From NCBI GenBank assembly GCA_026314275.1, contig CP111109.1, positions 248,001-312,000 of the forward strand: 64,000 nt of DNA, given 5' to 3'. A program made the translations under genes and the position numbers. The notes beneath the pieces are model-generated. The model worked only from the letters and a program-made list of their open reading frames with translations. It made no database searches and was not told the origin of the DNA. Positions 41,769 through 49,948 of this stretch are shown here, piece by piece. Numbering within the stretch: position 1 is the first letter of the stretch; every line of letters starts with the position of its first letter. This DNA is from JAGOEY01 sp017997515. GTDB taxonomy: Bacteria > Pseudomonadota > Gammaproteobacteria > Burkholderiales > Burkholderiaceae_C.

Positions 41769-42212
41769 TCAAGCTGGCTCTAGCTCAAGCTCCCTATTCA
41801 AAAATGCTTCCGCACTTTGAGCGCAGGAGAGCATGAAAGACTTCCCATTTTTGTCGAACATGCGCATGATTTGATGTGCACCGGGGTCATCGACCACGTC
41901 AATCAGAAAATAATCGTCGTCACGTTGAACATAGACCAATACCCGGTCGCTGGTTTTTCTCGAATGCCAACGTAAATTCTTCACCCACTTGGCCAAGGCT
42001 TCCGCGTCATGCAACGGAATCAAATGGCAATGTCGGAGCAGGTGCTTTTTGCCATTCACACTGGGTTTAGCTGTTCCCGAGTCCTTACCGAAAAAAGGGC
42101 TTTTAAACTCACGATCTGGACTGGTTTTCCACCACTTGAATGCCTGAATCAGGTCAGCTCGAACCTGATCGGATGCATAGGCATGGAATGCCGCACTTAC
42201 GAAGACCTGCAT
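41769..42212 (-). CDS. YafO-like ribosome-dependent mRNA interferase toxin (candidate)
   Basis: A 147-residue protein. FKWWKTSPDREFKSPFFGKD, then LRHCHLIPLHD, KTSDRVLVYVQRDDDYFLID and DDPGAHQIMRM follow the order of conserved blocks in YafO (a K-rich loop before FGxD, HxHL, RTSDxxLVY, and a final PxAHxxA-like block). YafO cleaves mRNA on the ribosome. It lies ten bases after an unrelated-looking gene in the position of an antitoxin. The match is by eye only. Confidence 0.55.
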   Translation of the reverse strand: MQVFVSAAFHAYASDQVRADLIQAFKWWKTSPDREFKSPFFGKDSGTAKPSVNGKKHLLRHCHLIPLHDAEALAKWVKNLRWHSRKTSDRVLVYVQRDDDYFLIDVVDDPGAHQIMRMFDKNGKSFMLSCAQSAEAFLNRELELEPA

Positions 42213-42222
42213 CCAGCACCCG

Positions 42223-42804
42223 TCACTTTAAGTTGTGACGCTGCTTGAATGCTTCCTGAGTGAAGCCGTTCGAGGTCGCTAGTTCTTTAAAACTCGCGAG
42301 CATTGACTCGGCGTTGCCTCCATGAATCTTTCGCACTTCATCTTCTAGATAGCCAACCGGTGAGGGATCAATTGCCTCAAGCAAATCAACCATCATGTCC
42401 CTCAGTCCCAAGGAAGATTCGTTAATTCGGCCAATCAATGCCATTTTCCGTTGCTTGGCACGACGAACCTCGCGAGAAGCCGCACGATAAAGAATGTCCA
42501 CTTCATCGAATTTCGCTAGCATTTCAGTCGTCATGCCAACCCACTCGACCAGAGATGTGGCAACCGATTTGCGCACATCAGGGTTATCGGTGGCCAGTAC
42601 TTGTTGTGCCAAATTCTGGATTTGAGCGTGGACTTTTTTGCTCTGTGCCAAGAGCTCTGGCCCTCGTCCAAGCTCTGATGAATCAGTACTGATACGAGCA
42701 ATCAGTGAGTCTGTTAGCTCTTTCACTGACTCACTTACAGCACCCATAGCAACATCAAGCCCATGGTTTGGGCTGTCATGGTGAACGAGATTTGCTACGG
42801 TCAT
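42223..42804 (-). CDS. Helical protein upstream of the YafO-like toxin (possible antitoxin)
   Basis: About 193 residues from ATG 42804. All-helical and charged: DVAMGAVSESVKELTDSLIA, ASREVRRAKQRKMALIGRIN, ESSLGLRDMMVDLLEAIDPS. It does not resemble YafN, which is a roughly 97-residue Phd/YefM protein, and has no clear DNA-binding motif. The start is uncertain; the open frame extends to 42894, and no ribosome site is convincing. Operon position suggests it pairs with the YafO-like protein. Confidence 0.5.
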   Translation of the reverse strand: MTVANLVHHDSPNHGLDVAMGAVSESVKELTDSLIARISTDSSELGRGPELLAQSKKVHAQIQNLAQQVLATDNPDVRKSVATSLVEWVGMTTEMLAKFDEVDILYRAASREVRRAKQRKMALIGRINESSLGLRDMMVDLLEAIDPSPVGYLEDEVRKIHGGNAESMLASFKELATSNGFTQEAFKQRHNLK

Positions 42805-42894
42805 AAGGTTTTGGAGGAAGCCACATAGAGTAGCACAGCTGAAAAACCCGTGTCCATCACTCCCCATTCGCAAACCGCTCCGCCTCCATTGCAT

Positions 42895-43455
42895 CCCTTC
42901 GGATTTTTGGCAGATAAACCCTGTCCTGAACTTCCTCGATACGCTAGGTTCTAGCTTTCAAAATCTGAGCCAACTGCATCGGCTTGATGCATCCGGCCGG
43001 GGTTCTTTACATCGCACGTCACCAGCTCGAGGCAAGTCTATACCGTCTCAATGAGGGCTCCTAGGACGTGCCGAATGCCCGCCCCGTGCGGGTTTTCTTT
43101 CGCCTGCGTCACCATCTCGACTGCTAAATCCCGCTAAGGTCACCCGCCGGGGGGAGCTTCTGAGCTGGCCGTGGCTGGCGAAAACCTGAGCCGGGGAACC
43201 CCCGGGTGTGGCGTCGCGCGGGGTTTGCTACATCCGCGTAGGTTGGGCGGTGACCAGGCCGCACCAGTCCCATCCTAAATTGGCCTAAATTTTCAGGCCA
43301 GCACGGCGGGGCACGTCTCCGAGCTGGGGGCAGGATTTCAAATCTGACCCCTGAGCTTTGGTGGCGAGGGCTCTGCAATCTGCGCCAGCTCAACATCACA
43401 CCATCGGTTTTTGCTGCTTTGTGTTGGAGGTTGTACGGTACAAAAAGCCGTACTG
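42895..43455. other. Non-coding region of element B near the tRNA end
   Basis: About 560 bases with no supported gene. The minus-strand open frame at 43124-43399 lacks family resemblance and has no ribosome site. Promoters for the minus-strand toxin pair are expected near 42810-42900. Confidence 0.4.
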
Positions 43456-43478
43456 ATGGCTACATGGTGGCTACACGG
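43456..43478 (+). repeat. Candidate integrase arm sites, right end of element B
   Basis: ATGGCTACATGGTGGCTACACGG; matches 33346-33368 with one change, 57 bases from the attachment site. Confidence 0.65.
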
Positions 43479-43488
43479 CGCTGAAAGT

Positions 43489-43522
43489 AAAAAAGCCCGC
43501 TACCATTTTGATAGCGGGCTTT
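43489..43522 (-). terminator. Terminator supplied by element B downstream of tRNA-His
   Basis: On the minus strand: AAAGCCCGCTA, nine-base loop, TAGCGGGCTTTTTTAC. It ends tRNA-His transcription 13 bases after the CCA and is inside element B. Confidence 0.8.
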
Positions 43523-43534
43523 CCTTGTAAACAC

Positions 43535-43611
43535 TGGGGTGGCTGATGGGGCTCGAACCCACGACAACAGGAATCACAATCCTGGACTCTACCAACTGAG
43601 CTACAGCCACC
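43535..43611 (-). tRNA. tRNA-His (GTG), integration target
   Basis: 77 bases including the extra G at position -1 pairing with C73 (GGTGGCTG against CAGCCACC) and an encoded CCA. The D-arm is AGCTCAGTTGGTAGAG, the anticodon loop TTGTGAT and the T-arm GTGGGTTCGAGCCCC. The 3' 50 bases recur at 33171 and the 3' 17 bases at 24548. Confidence 0.97.
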
Positions 43612-43681
43612 GTAAGCTTAAGATTATAGCGTGTCCTTGCGCCCTATCGACGACAGGCCGCAAGTTTTCCACACTTGCCAG

Positions 43682-45601
43682 TCAACCTGGCGTCTTCAAC
43701 GCCGTCTCGGGTTTGGGAACCAGGAACTGAACCTTGAGGCGGTCTTTCAACAGGTCGTAATAGGCAGCCGCTTCTGCCGCACTCCAGGCTTGGGCATAAC
43801 CGCCTCGGTCACGGGCCGCGTCAGCAGATGTGGCAGGCACGTACGGCACGACTTTGTTGACCTTGACCACAGCATATCCATCAGCACCCAAGTCAGCCCC
43901 CACAAAAGTCGGCAATTTGGCCGTGCTGGCATGCAGCGCAGCGTCCACGATCTGGGATGGCTTGCCCTGTGTCTGGACACGAGAAACCAGTACAGGTGCT
44001 TGCAAGCTGGCACTGGTCGGATTGGCCGCCCAGGCCGCCAGCTTCATTGCGCCCTCTTTCTTGGCAAGCTCTGCAGCTTTCTGCTGAACCACCTGCTGCC
44101 GCACTTGGTCCTTGATCTCTGCCAAGGCCTGTGTGTGGGCGGGCATGTGCTGCACAACGCGTCCTGCAGCGAGTTGGTTCGTGCCAATCTCAACGGCTTC
44201 TGTGTTGCGTTTTTTCTCAACCGAATCGGCACTGAAAATTGATTCAAGGAACCGTTTGCTGGCCAATGCGCCTTTGGCACCGGCTTGCGGCTCAGCTCCC
44301 ACGGTAGCAGTTTGAATCGGCAAGCCCAGGCGCTGCGCCACGGGCTTCAGGCTGTCAGCCTGCTCAAACACACCGTTGGTAAATGCCTCGGCCGATTCCG
44401 CAAATTTGCGTTGTGCAGTCTGTTGGCGGAACTCGGCCTCCAGCGTGGGGCGCATTTCCTCAAAACTGCGCGCTGGTGGGGTCTTGATGTCTGTAACCTG
44501 GATGATGTGAAAGCCAAAATCAGACTCCACGATATCGCTGATCTCATTTTTCTTGAGTGCAAATGCTGCATCTTCAAATGGTTTCACCATTGCGCCGCGC
44601 GTGAAGAACCCCAGATCACCACCACTGGCCGCAGAACCAGTGTCCTGCGAATTCTTGGCAGCTACATCGGCAAAACTGGCGGGATTCTTGCGAACATCGG
44701 CCAGCAATTGGTCGGCCTTGGCACGTGCCTCTTTACGCTCAGCATCGGGGGCACTCTTGGGCGCATTGACCAGAATATGGCGCGCTTTGCGCTCTTCCTT
44801 GCCCGCAAAACGTTCCAGGTTTTGCTGGTAGTAGTCCTTGAGTTCGGTCTCATTCACCGTGATGGACTTTTTGACACTGTCGAGGTCCAGCACCACGTAT
44901 TCGATGGATGCCCGCTCTGGCACATGGAATTGCGCCTGGTTGCTTTTGTAGTACGCCTCGATCTCGGCATCCGTCACCGTGACTTTCGAGACAAAGTCGG
45001 CCGCCTTGAACAAAGCGGTCTGTATTTCACGCTGTTCAAAATAAGCAGCCAAGGTCACATCGGCCTGAGCGGATGGAACAATGCTGCCTGCCGCAATACC
45101 TTGCAGCACCTGGCGCGACGAGAGATCGCCACGCACCCGGTTTTCAAACATTTCTGGGGTCATGCCCTGGCGCCCCACCAACGCGCGGTAACGGTCCATG
45201 TCCAACGTGCCATCGGCACGGCGCAAAGACGTGATGGCGGGGTCTTCTTGCAACGCGCGCGCCAACCGTGTATCACTGGTGGTGAGCCTGGACTTGGCCG
45301 CAGCCGCCAGCAGTACCCGGTCACTGACCAAACGCTCAAGCGATATGTACCGCGCCTGCGGGGAATCGAGTTGTTTCGAATCCAGCATCGGATTGGTCGC
45401 ACGCAGCTCTTCAGCAACCCGGGCATGGGCTGCGTCCCACTCGGCCCGTGTGATGTCCTGGCCATCCACCCGGGCCACCGCTTCCGTTTGGGTCGCATTG
45501 CGGGTATAGCCATCCACACCCAACAAAATAAACGAAGGGACGATCAGCAGGAACATCAAGCCCATGAAGATCTTGGAGTGCTTGCGGACAAACTCAAACA
45601 T
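43682..45601 (-). CDS. ppiD: Periplasmic folding chaperone PpiD (SurA-N + parvulin domain)
   Basis: A 639-residue inner-membrane-anchored chaperone for outer-membrane proteins. One membrane segment lies near the start (KIFMGLMFLLIVPSFILLGV); a SurA N-like chaperone domain follows (VARVDGQDITRAEWDAAHAR). A PpiC parvulin domain comes in the middle (RKARHILVNAPKSAPDAERK, AAKNSQDTGSAASGGDLGFF, FGFHIIQVTDIKTP), then a C-terminal domain. ATG 45601 (MFEFVRKHSKIFMG) fits the family start. The order hupB, tRNA-Val, ppiD is conserved in this group of bacteria. Confidence 0.92.
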   Translation of the reverse strand: MFEFVRKHSKIFMGLMFLLIVPSFILLGVDGYTRNATQTEAVARVDGQDITRAEWDAAHARVAEELRATNPMLDSKQLDSPQARYISLERLVSDRVLLAAAAKSRLTTSDTRLARALQEDPAITSLRRADGTLDMDRYRALVGRQGMTPEMFENRVRGDLSSRQVLQGIAAGSIVPSAQADVTLAAYFEQREIQTALFKAADFVSKVTVTDAEIEAYYKSNQAQFHVPERASIEYVVLDLDSVKKSITVNETELKDYYQQNLERFAGKEERKARHILVNAPKSAPDAERKEARAKADQLLADVRKNPASFADVAAKNSQDTGSAASGGDLGFFTRGAMVKPFEDAAFALKKNEISDIVESDFGFHIIQVTDIKTPPARSFEEMRPTLEAEFRQQTAQRKFAESAEAFTNGVFEQADSLKPVAQRLGLPIQTATVGAEPQAGAKGALASKRFLESIFSADSVEKKRNTEAVEIGTNQLAAGRVVQHMPAHTQALAEIKDQVRQQVVQQKAAELAKKEGAMKLAAWAANPTSASLQAPVLVSRVQTQGKPSQIVDAALHASTAKLPTFVGADLGADGYAVVKVNKVVPYVPATSADAARDRGGYAQAWSAAEAAAYYDLLKDRLKVQFLVPKPETALKTPG

Positions 45602-45626
45602 GCGGAACTCTTTCAAGACAAAAAGA

Positions 45627-45651
45627 AAAGGCGAACGTGTCGTTCGCCTTT
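45627..45651 (-). terminator. Hairpin terminator between tRNA-Val and ppiD
   Basis: AAAGGCGAACG TGT CGTTCGCCTTT, perfect 11-bp stem; on the minus strand CTTTTCTTTTTG follows. Confidence 0.7.
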
Positions 45652-45661
45652 GCATCGGTGG

Positions 45662-45737
45662 TGGTGGGTGCTGACGGGCTCGAACCGCCGACCTACGCCG
45701 TGTAAGGGCGCTGCTCTACCAACTGAGCTAAGCACCC
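45662..45737 (-). tRNA. tRNA-Val (TAC)
   Basis: 76 bases. The acceptor GGGTGCT pairs with AGCACCC and is followed by A73 and an encoded CCA. The D-arm is TAGCTCAGTTGGTAGAG, the anticodon stem and loop GCCCTTACACGGC and the T-arm GGCGGTTCGAGCCCG. It lies between hupB and ppiD. Confidence 0.97.
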
Positions 45738-45753
45738 CACCTAAACCTGATCT

Positions 45754-46026
45754 TCAGTTCAAAGCATCTTTTAATGCTTTGCCTGGACGAAACTTCGGTA
45801 CTTTAGCAGCCTTGATCTTGATCGCTGCGCCAGTACGGGGATTACGGCCTGTGCGGGCAGCTCTTTTGCCAACGGCAAAGGTGCCAAAACCAACGAGGGA
45901 CACAGTGCCACCCTTCTTCAAAGTCTTCTTCACTGCTTCGATCGTGGACTCCAGCGCACGTGCTGCTGCAGCCTTGGAAATGTCAGCATTGGTGGCAATG
46001 TGCTCAATCAGTTCAGTTTTATTCAC
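45754..46026 (-). CDS. hupB: Nucleoid protein HU
   Basis: A 90-residue HU-family DNA-bending protein: NKTELIEHIATNADISKAAA, VSLVGFGTFAVGKRAARTGR, NPRTGAAIKIKAAKVPKFRP. The GTG at 46026 is chosen because it gives the standard HU N-terminus and has GAGGGG six bases upstream; the longer open frame is not HU-like. The gene is followed by tRNA-Val. Confidence 0.95.
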   Translation of the reverse strand: MNKTELIEHIATNADISKAAAARALESTIEAVKKTLKKGGTVSLVGFGTFAVGKRAARTGRNPRTGAAIKIKAAKVPKFRPGKALKDALN

Positions 46027-46301
46027 AAAGGGCCCCTCATACAGAAAAAAGTTGGTCAGTCGGGATGTCTCTTGAAATCTGGCCTTACCGGGTTTGCAGT
46101 CAAACGGCAATGACGTGCGGGTAAGTGTACAAGGCGGCGAACCGCCTTTTCAGATTAAAACCATGGACATTCACGGTGTCAATAAGAAGCACCGTTTTGC
46201 AACGGCGCGGAGGCGGATTCTATGCTGATTTTTCCTGCCGCCATCGCGCAATCCCCGCATTTTTCAGGGCGTTGACCATCTTTGACAATTCATCCGCAGC
46301 T

Positions 46302-47396
46302 CTACAGGCTTTGCACCACCTCGGCAATGGCACGCCCCACATCAGACGTGCCAGCCGTCCCGCCGAGATCAGGCGTGCGGGGGGCACCACTGCCCGGCTG
46401 CAAAACTGCTTCGATGGCAGCCAGAACCGCGTCATGTGCCTGTTTGTGCCCCAGAAAATCCAGCATCATCGCGCCGCACCAGATCTGGCCAATCGGGTTC
46501 GCAAGATTACGCCCGGCAATGTCGGGCGCTGAGCCGTGCACCGGCTCAAACAGCGAAGGGAATTTACGGTCCGGGTTCAGGTTGGCGCTGGGTGCAATCC
46601 CGATGGTGCCGGTACATGCGGGGCCGAGGTCACTCAGGATGTCGCCGAACAAATTACTCGCCACCACCACGTCAAAAAAATCTGGCCGCTGCACAAAATG
46701 CGCCGTCAGGATGTCGATGTGGAACTTATCGAGTGTGATGCCCGGGTACTGCTGGGCCATCTCGGCTACACGCTCGTCCCAGTACGGCATGGTGATGGCG
46801 ATGCCATTCGACTTGGTGGCGCTGGTCAGGTGTTTCTTGGGGCGCGATTGGGCCAGCTCAAATGCAAACTTCAGCACGCGGTCCACCCCGATGCGGGACA
46901 TCACCGTTTCCTGCATCACGATCTCACGCTCAGTGCCCGGGTACATACGTCCGCCGATGCTGGAATATTCGCCTTCGGTGTTTTCACGCACGATGTACAT
47001 GTCGATTTCACCCGGCTGCCGCGGGCTGCCATCACGGCGCACCACGGGCGCGATGATGCCCGGCATGAGCCGCGCGGGGCGCAGGTTCACATACTGGTCA
47101 AACTCGCGGCGAAACAACAGTAGTGAACCCCACAGCGAAACATGGTCCGGGATTTTTTCAGGCCAGCCCACGGCACCGAAATAAATCGCGTCGTGGCCGC
47201 CGATCTGGTCCTTCCAGTCATCGGGCAGCATCTTGCCGTGTTTCTCGCAGTAGTCCCAGCTTGAGAAATCGAAGTGATCAAACTGCAGGTCGATGCCAAA
47301 CTTGTCGGCGACCGCCTCCATCACACGCAAACCTTCAGGCATGACCTCCTTGCCAATGCCATCACCTGCAATGACCGCAATCCGTTGTTTTGCCAT
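46302..47396 (-). CDS. Tartrate dehydrogenase / D-malate dehydrogenase
   Basis: NAD-dependent beta-decarboxylating dehydrogenase of the isocitrate/isopropylmalate family that acts on tartrate or D-malate. 364 residues: IAVIAGDGIGKEVMPEG at the start, YVNLRPARLMPGI, the substrate-binding YIVRENTEGEYSSIGG, metal ligands in VVVASNLFGDILSDLG and FEPVHGSAPDIAGR. The full-length match to the tartrate/D-malate type is good, but the substrate needs testing. It is divergent from a LysR regulator that probably controls it. Confidence 0.88.
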   Translation of the reverse strand: MAKQRIAVIAGDGIGKEVMPEGLRVMEAVADKFGIDLQFDHFDFSSWDYCEKHGKMLPDDWKDQIGGHDAIYFGAVGWPEKIPDHVSLWGSLLLFRREFDQYVNLRPARLMPGIIAPVVRRDGSPRQPGEIDMYIVRENTEGEYSSIGGRMYPGTEREIVMQETVMSRIGVDRVLKFAFELAQSRPKKHLTSATKSNGIAITMPYWDERVAEMAQQYPGITLDKFHIDILTAHFVQRPDFFDVVVASNLFGDILSDLGPACTGTIGIAPSANLNPDRKFPSLFEPVHGSAPDIAGRNLANPIGQIWCGAMMLDFLGHKQAHDAVLAAIEAVLQPGSGAPRTPDLGGTAGTSDVGRAIAEVVQSL

Positions 47397-47467
47397 GGGT
47401 TTTCCTGGGGTGGTTTGTGAAAGAAATGCCGTGCTTTTTATCTGCGCACCTGCAGATTTTGACCGTA

Positions 47468-47483
47468 TTAACCTCTCAGATAA
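47468..47483. promoter_or_regulatory. Candidate LysR-type operator
   Basis: TTA-ACCTCTCAGA-TAA fits the T-N11-A dyad of LysR-type binding sites. It lies in the AT-rich 128-base gap between the divergent dehydrogenase and regulator genes. Confidence 0.45.
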
Positions 47484-47524
47484 AGCAATAATCAAACAAT
47501 CAATTACTTCCAAAAAAGAAATTA

Positions 47525-48457
47525 ATGCACCGCGCCGACCTTGAACTTGTGCTGGCCATCCGCGCCCACGGCACCCTCAGTGCCGCGGCCTTGCACCTGG
47601 ACATCACCGCACCTGCAGTCACCAAACGCCTGGCCGCGATTGAGCGCCAACTGGGGCAGCGGCTGTTCCTGCGCACCACCCGCCGCGTGAGCGCCACAGC
47701 CGAAGGTGATGTGGTGTGTGAGCATGCACAAACCCTGCTGCAGGGGTTTCAGGACATGGAACTGGACCTGCAAACCCGGCAGGCCGAGCCTTCCGGACAA
47801 ATCCGGCTCGCAGCCACCTTCGGTTTTGGACGCCTGTGGCTGGGGCCCGCCGTGGCGCGGTTCCAGCAGCGCCACCCGCGCATCACCGTGCAGTTGCAGC
47901 TCACCGAACAATTGCCCGACCTCGCGGCCGAAGGGTATGACGGCGCGGTCTGGCTCTGGGCCGTACAGGGCAGACAGGCGTCGCAGTGGACCTCGCGCCA
48001 ACTTGCCGCCAACCAGCGGGTGCTGGTTGCAGCCCCCGCTTACCTGGCGCGCCACGGCACACCGGCCCGTGTGGAAGACCTGGCACGCCACGCTTGCCTG
48101 ATTGCGCGTGAAAACGGCAACAGCACCGGCCCGCGTTTTGATGTGTGGCAGTTGCAGCACGTCCAATCTGGCACACCTGCCAAGGTGCGTATCCAGGGCC
48201 CGCTGGCCAGCAACTCCGGCGAGCTGGTGCGCGACTGGTGTGTGGGCGGCAACGGCATCATGCTGCGCAGCCTGTGGGACATTGCGCCACTGCTGACCAA
48301 CGGACAGCTGGTGCGGGTGTTGCCCGACTGGGCCATGCCCGACGCCAACATCCACTGGCTGGCCCCCTGGCGGGCCCAGACACCGAAGCGGGTGCGCCTG
48401 CTGACCGACTATCTTGTTGAACAGTTCCAGGACGCACCCTGGCGCATCAACCCGTAG
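47525..48457 (+). CDS. LysR-family regulator (DmlR-like)
   Basis: A 310-residue transcription factor. The N-terminal winged helix is DLELVLAIRAHGTLSAAALH, LDITAPAVTKRLAAIERQLG, QRLFLRTTRRVSATAEGD. The C-terminal effector domain begins GQIRLAATFGFGRLWLGPAV. It is divergent from the tartrate/D-malate dehydrogenase gene, the arrangement of dmlR with dmlA in E. coli, so an organic-acid inducer is likely. Confidence 0.9.
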   Translation: MHRADLELVLAIRAHGTLSAAALHLDITAPAVTKRLAAIERQLGQRLFLRTTRRVSATAEGDVVCEHAQTLLQGFQDMELDLQTRQAEPSGQIRLAATFGFGRLWLGPAVARFQQRHPRITVQLQLTEQLPDLAAEGYDGAVWLWAVQGRQASQWTSRQLAANQRVLVAAPAYLARHGTPARVEDLARHACLIARENGNSTGPRFDVWQLQHVQSGTPAKVRIQGPLASNSGELVRDWCVGGNGIMLRSLWDIAPLLTNGQLVRVLPDWAMPDANIHWLAPWRAQTPKRVRLLTDYLVEQFQDAPWRINP

Positions 48458-49346
48458 CTGGCTTCACAGACGGGGGGCGCACCACCAGGCTCACACCCAG
48501 CGCGGTCAACGCCGTTCCGGCCACTGTGATGGCCGTTATGGGTTCATTGAACAGCAGCCAGGCCATAAAAGCTGTAGTGGGTGGCACCAGGTACAGCAAA
48601 CTGGTGACCGATGTGGCGGCACCACGCTGGATCAACAGGTACAGCAGCGAGCTGCCCCCCAACGTCAGCGCCAGCACCGACCAGGCCAGCGCGCCCAGCA
48701 AGGCCGGGTTGAAATGCACCACTTCGGTCTCCAGCAACAGAGCCAGCGGTGCCATCAGCGCAAAAGCAGCGAGGTTTTGCACAAAGTTGGCAGTGGGCAC
48801 GGCACAGGGTTGCAGGTAACGCTTCTGGTACAGCGTGCCCATCGTCATGCTCAGCAATGCGCCCAGGGCCAGCGAGAAACTGGCGGCATGTACCTCACCC
48901 ATGCCAAGTTTTTGCCACACCACCAGCGCCAGCCCCGCAAACCCAAGGGCCAGCCCCAGCCACTGGGCCCGCGCCACCTTGCCGCCCTGGCCCGATACCC
49001 AGATGGCCGTCAGCACTGGCTGCAGCCCCATCAGCAGTGCGACCAGACCAGCCCCCATGCCCAGCTTTACGGCAGCCCAGACACCGCCCAGGTAACCGGC
49101 ATGCATAAACAGGCCGGTCACCGCCAAATGCACCCACTGACGACGATCCACAGGCCATGCTGCACGTGACAACACCGCCCACACACCAAAACAGGCGACG
49201 GACAGGATAAAACGCAGGGCCAGAAACTTGAAGGGCGGCGCATACGGCATGGCGTAACGCGCCACGATGAAGCCGGTGCTCCAGATCAGCACAAACACCA
49301 CCGGCATCGCCTTGACCCAGGCGCTGTCGGCAGCGGACTGGCTCAC
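48447..49346 (-). CDS. EamA/DMT-superfamily exporter
   Basis: A 299-residue inner-membrane protein with about ten hydrophobic segments in two EamA repeats (MPVVFVLIWSTGFIVARYAM in the first; LALTLGGSSLLYLLIQRGAA and PTTAFMAWLLFNEPITA in the second). It probably exports amino acids or metabolites. The GTG start at 49346 overlaps the pgsA stop by four bases, so the two are coupled. Its 3' end overlaps the convergent LysR gene by 11 bases. Confidence 0.85.
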   Translation of the reverse strand: MSQSAADSAWVKAMPVVFVLIWSTGFIVARYAMPYAPPFKFLALRFILSVACFGVWAVLSRAAWPVDRRQWVHLAVTGLFMHAGYLGGVWAAVKLGMGAGLVALLMGLQPVLTAIWVSGQGGKVARAQWLGLALGFAGLALVVWQKLGMGEVHAASFSLALGALLSMTMGTLYQKRYLQPCAVPTANFVQNLAAFALMAPLALLLETEVVHFNPALLGALAWSVLALTLGGSSLLYLLIQRGAATSVTSLLYLVPPTTAFMAWLLFNEPITAITVAGTALTALGVSLVVRPPSVKPATG

Positions 49347-49909
49347 TTCACCCGGGCCCGGATTTCGGGCAGGGCTTTTTGCAGGTAATACACCATGGAC
49401 CACACCGTGAGCACGGCAGAAATCCAGATCAGCCAGGTGCCCCAGACATGGGTGTCGACAACCCCGAACAAGAGCCCGTCATACAGCAGAAACGGAATCG
49501 CCACCATCTGCACACTGGTCTTGATCTTGCCGATCATGTGCACCGCCACACTTTTGGATGCGCCAATCTGCGCCATCCACTCGCGTAACGCCGAAATGGC
49601 GATTTCGCGGCCGATGATGATCAGTGCCACAAACACATCGGCCCGCTGCAGGTGCACCAGCACCAGCAAGGCCGCACAGACCAGGAACTTGTCGGCCACC
49701 GGGTCGAGAAAGGCGCCAAAAGATGACGTCTGGTTCAGCTTGCGGGCCAGATAGCCGTCAAGCCAGTCGGTCGCGGCAAAAACGATGAACATCACCGAGG
49801 CCAGCAAATTCTGCATTGCCGCGCTGATCGGGAGGTAAAACACCCCCACGATCAACGGAATCGAGGCAATCCGCGTCCAGGTCATGATGGTTGGGATAGT
49901 CCAGAACAT
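49343..49909 (-). CDS. pgsA: CDP-diacylglycerol--glycerol-3-phosphate 3-phosphatidyltransferase
   Basis: Makes phosphatidylglycerol phosphate, the committed step towards PG and cardiolipin, in the inner membrane. 188 residues with the CDP-alcohol transferase signature DWLDGYLARKLNQTSSFGAF followed by LDPVADKFLV (DG-AR-G-D-D), and about five membrane segments starting TIMTWTRIASIPLIVGVFYL. pgsA normally follows uvrC directly in these bacteria; here an IS element lies between them. Confidence 0.93.
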   Translation of the reverse strand: MFWTIPTIMTWTRIASIPLIVGVFYLPISAAMQNLLASVMFIVFAATDWLDGYLARKLNQTSSFGAFLDPVADKFLVCAALLVLVHLQRADVFVALIIIGREIAISALREWMAQIGASKSVAVHMIGKIKTSVQMVAIPFLLYDGLLFGVVDTHVWGTWLIWISAVLTVWSMVYYLQKALPEIRARVK

Positions 49910-49948
49910 GGGCGCGATTGTGTCATGAAGACCGCCCCCTCTTATGCA

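Larger units (their letters stand above)
33171..43534. mobile_element. Integrative element B (phage-satellite-like) at tRNA-His
   Basis: About 10.4 kb between the 50-bp tRNA-His copy at 33171 and the intact tRNA-His at 43535. It has an integrase at the far end, HicAB, an excisionase-like protein, a phage-type replication module, several small phage-associated proteins and a YafO-like toxin pair near the tRNA. No capsid, tail, terminase or lysis gene is seen. Tandem TGGCTACATGG repeats near both ends (33346 and 43456) probably bind its integrase. Confidence 0.75.

Noticed and set aside
43124..43399. 91-codon minus-strand open frame before tRNA-His
   Set aside because: Pro/Arg-rich composition with no motif or ribosome site; probably chance.
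33171..43534. Element B as a complete prophage
   Set aside because: No terminase, capsid, portal, tail or lysis genes are recognisable.
43539..43730. Open frame encoding ADGARTHDNRNHNPGLYQLSYSHR-like peptide
   Set aside because: It is the antisense translation of tRNA-His and not a gene.
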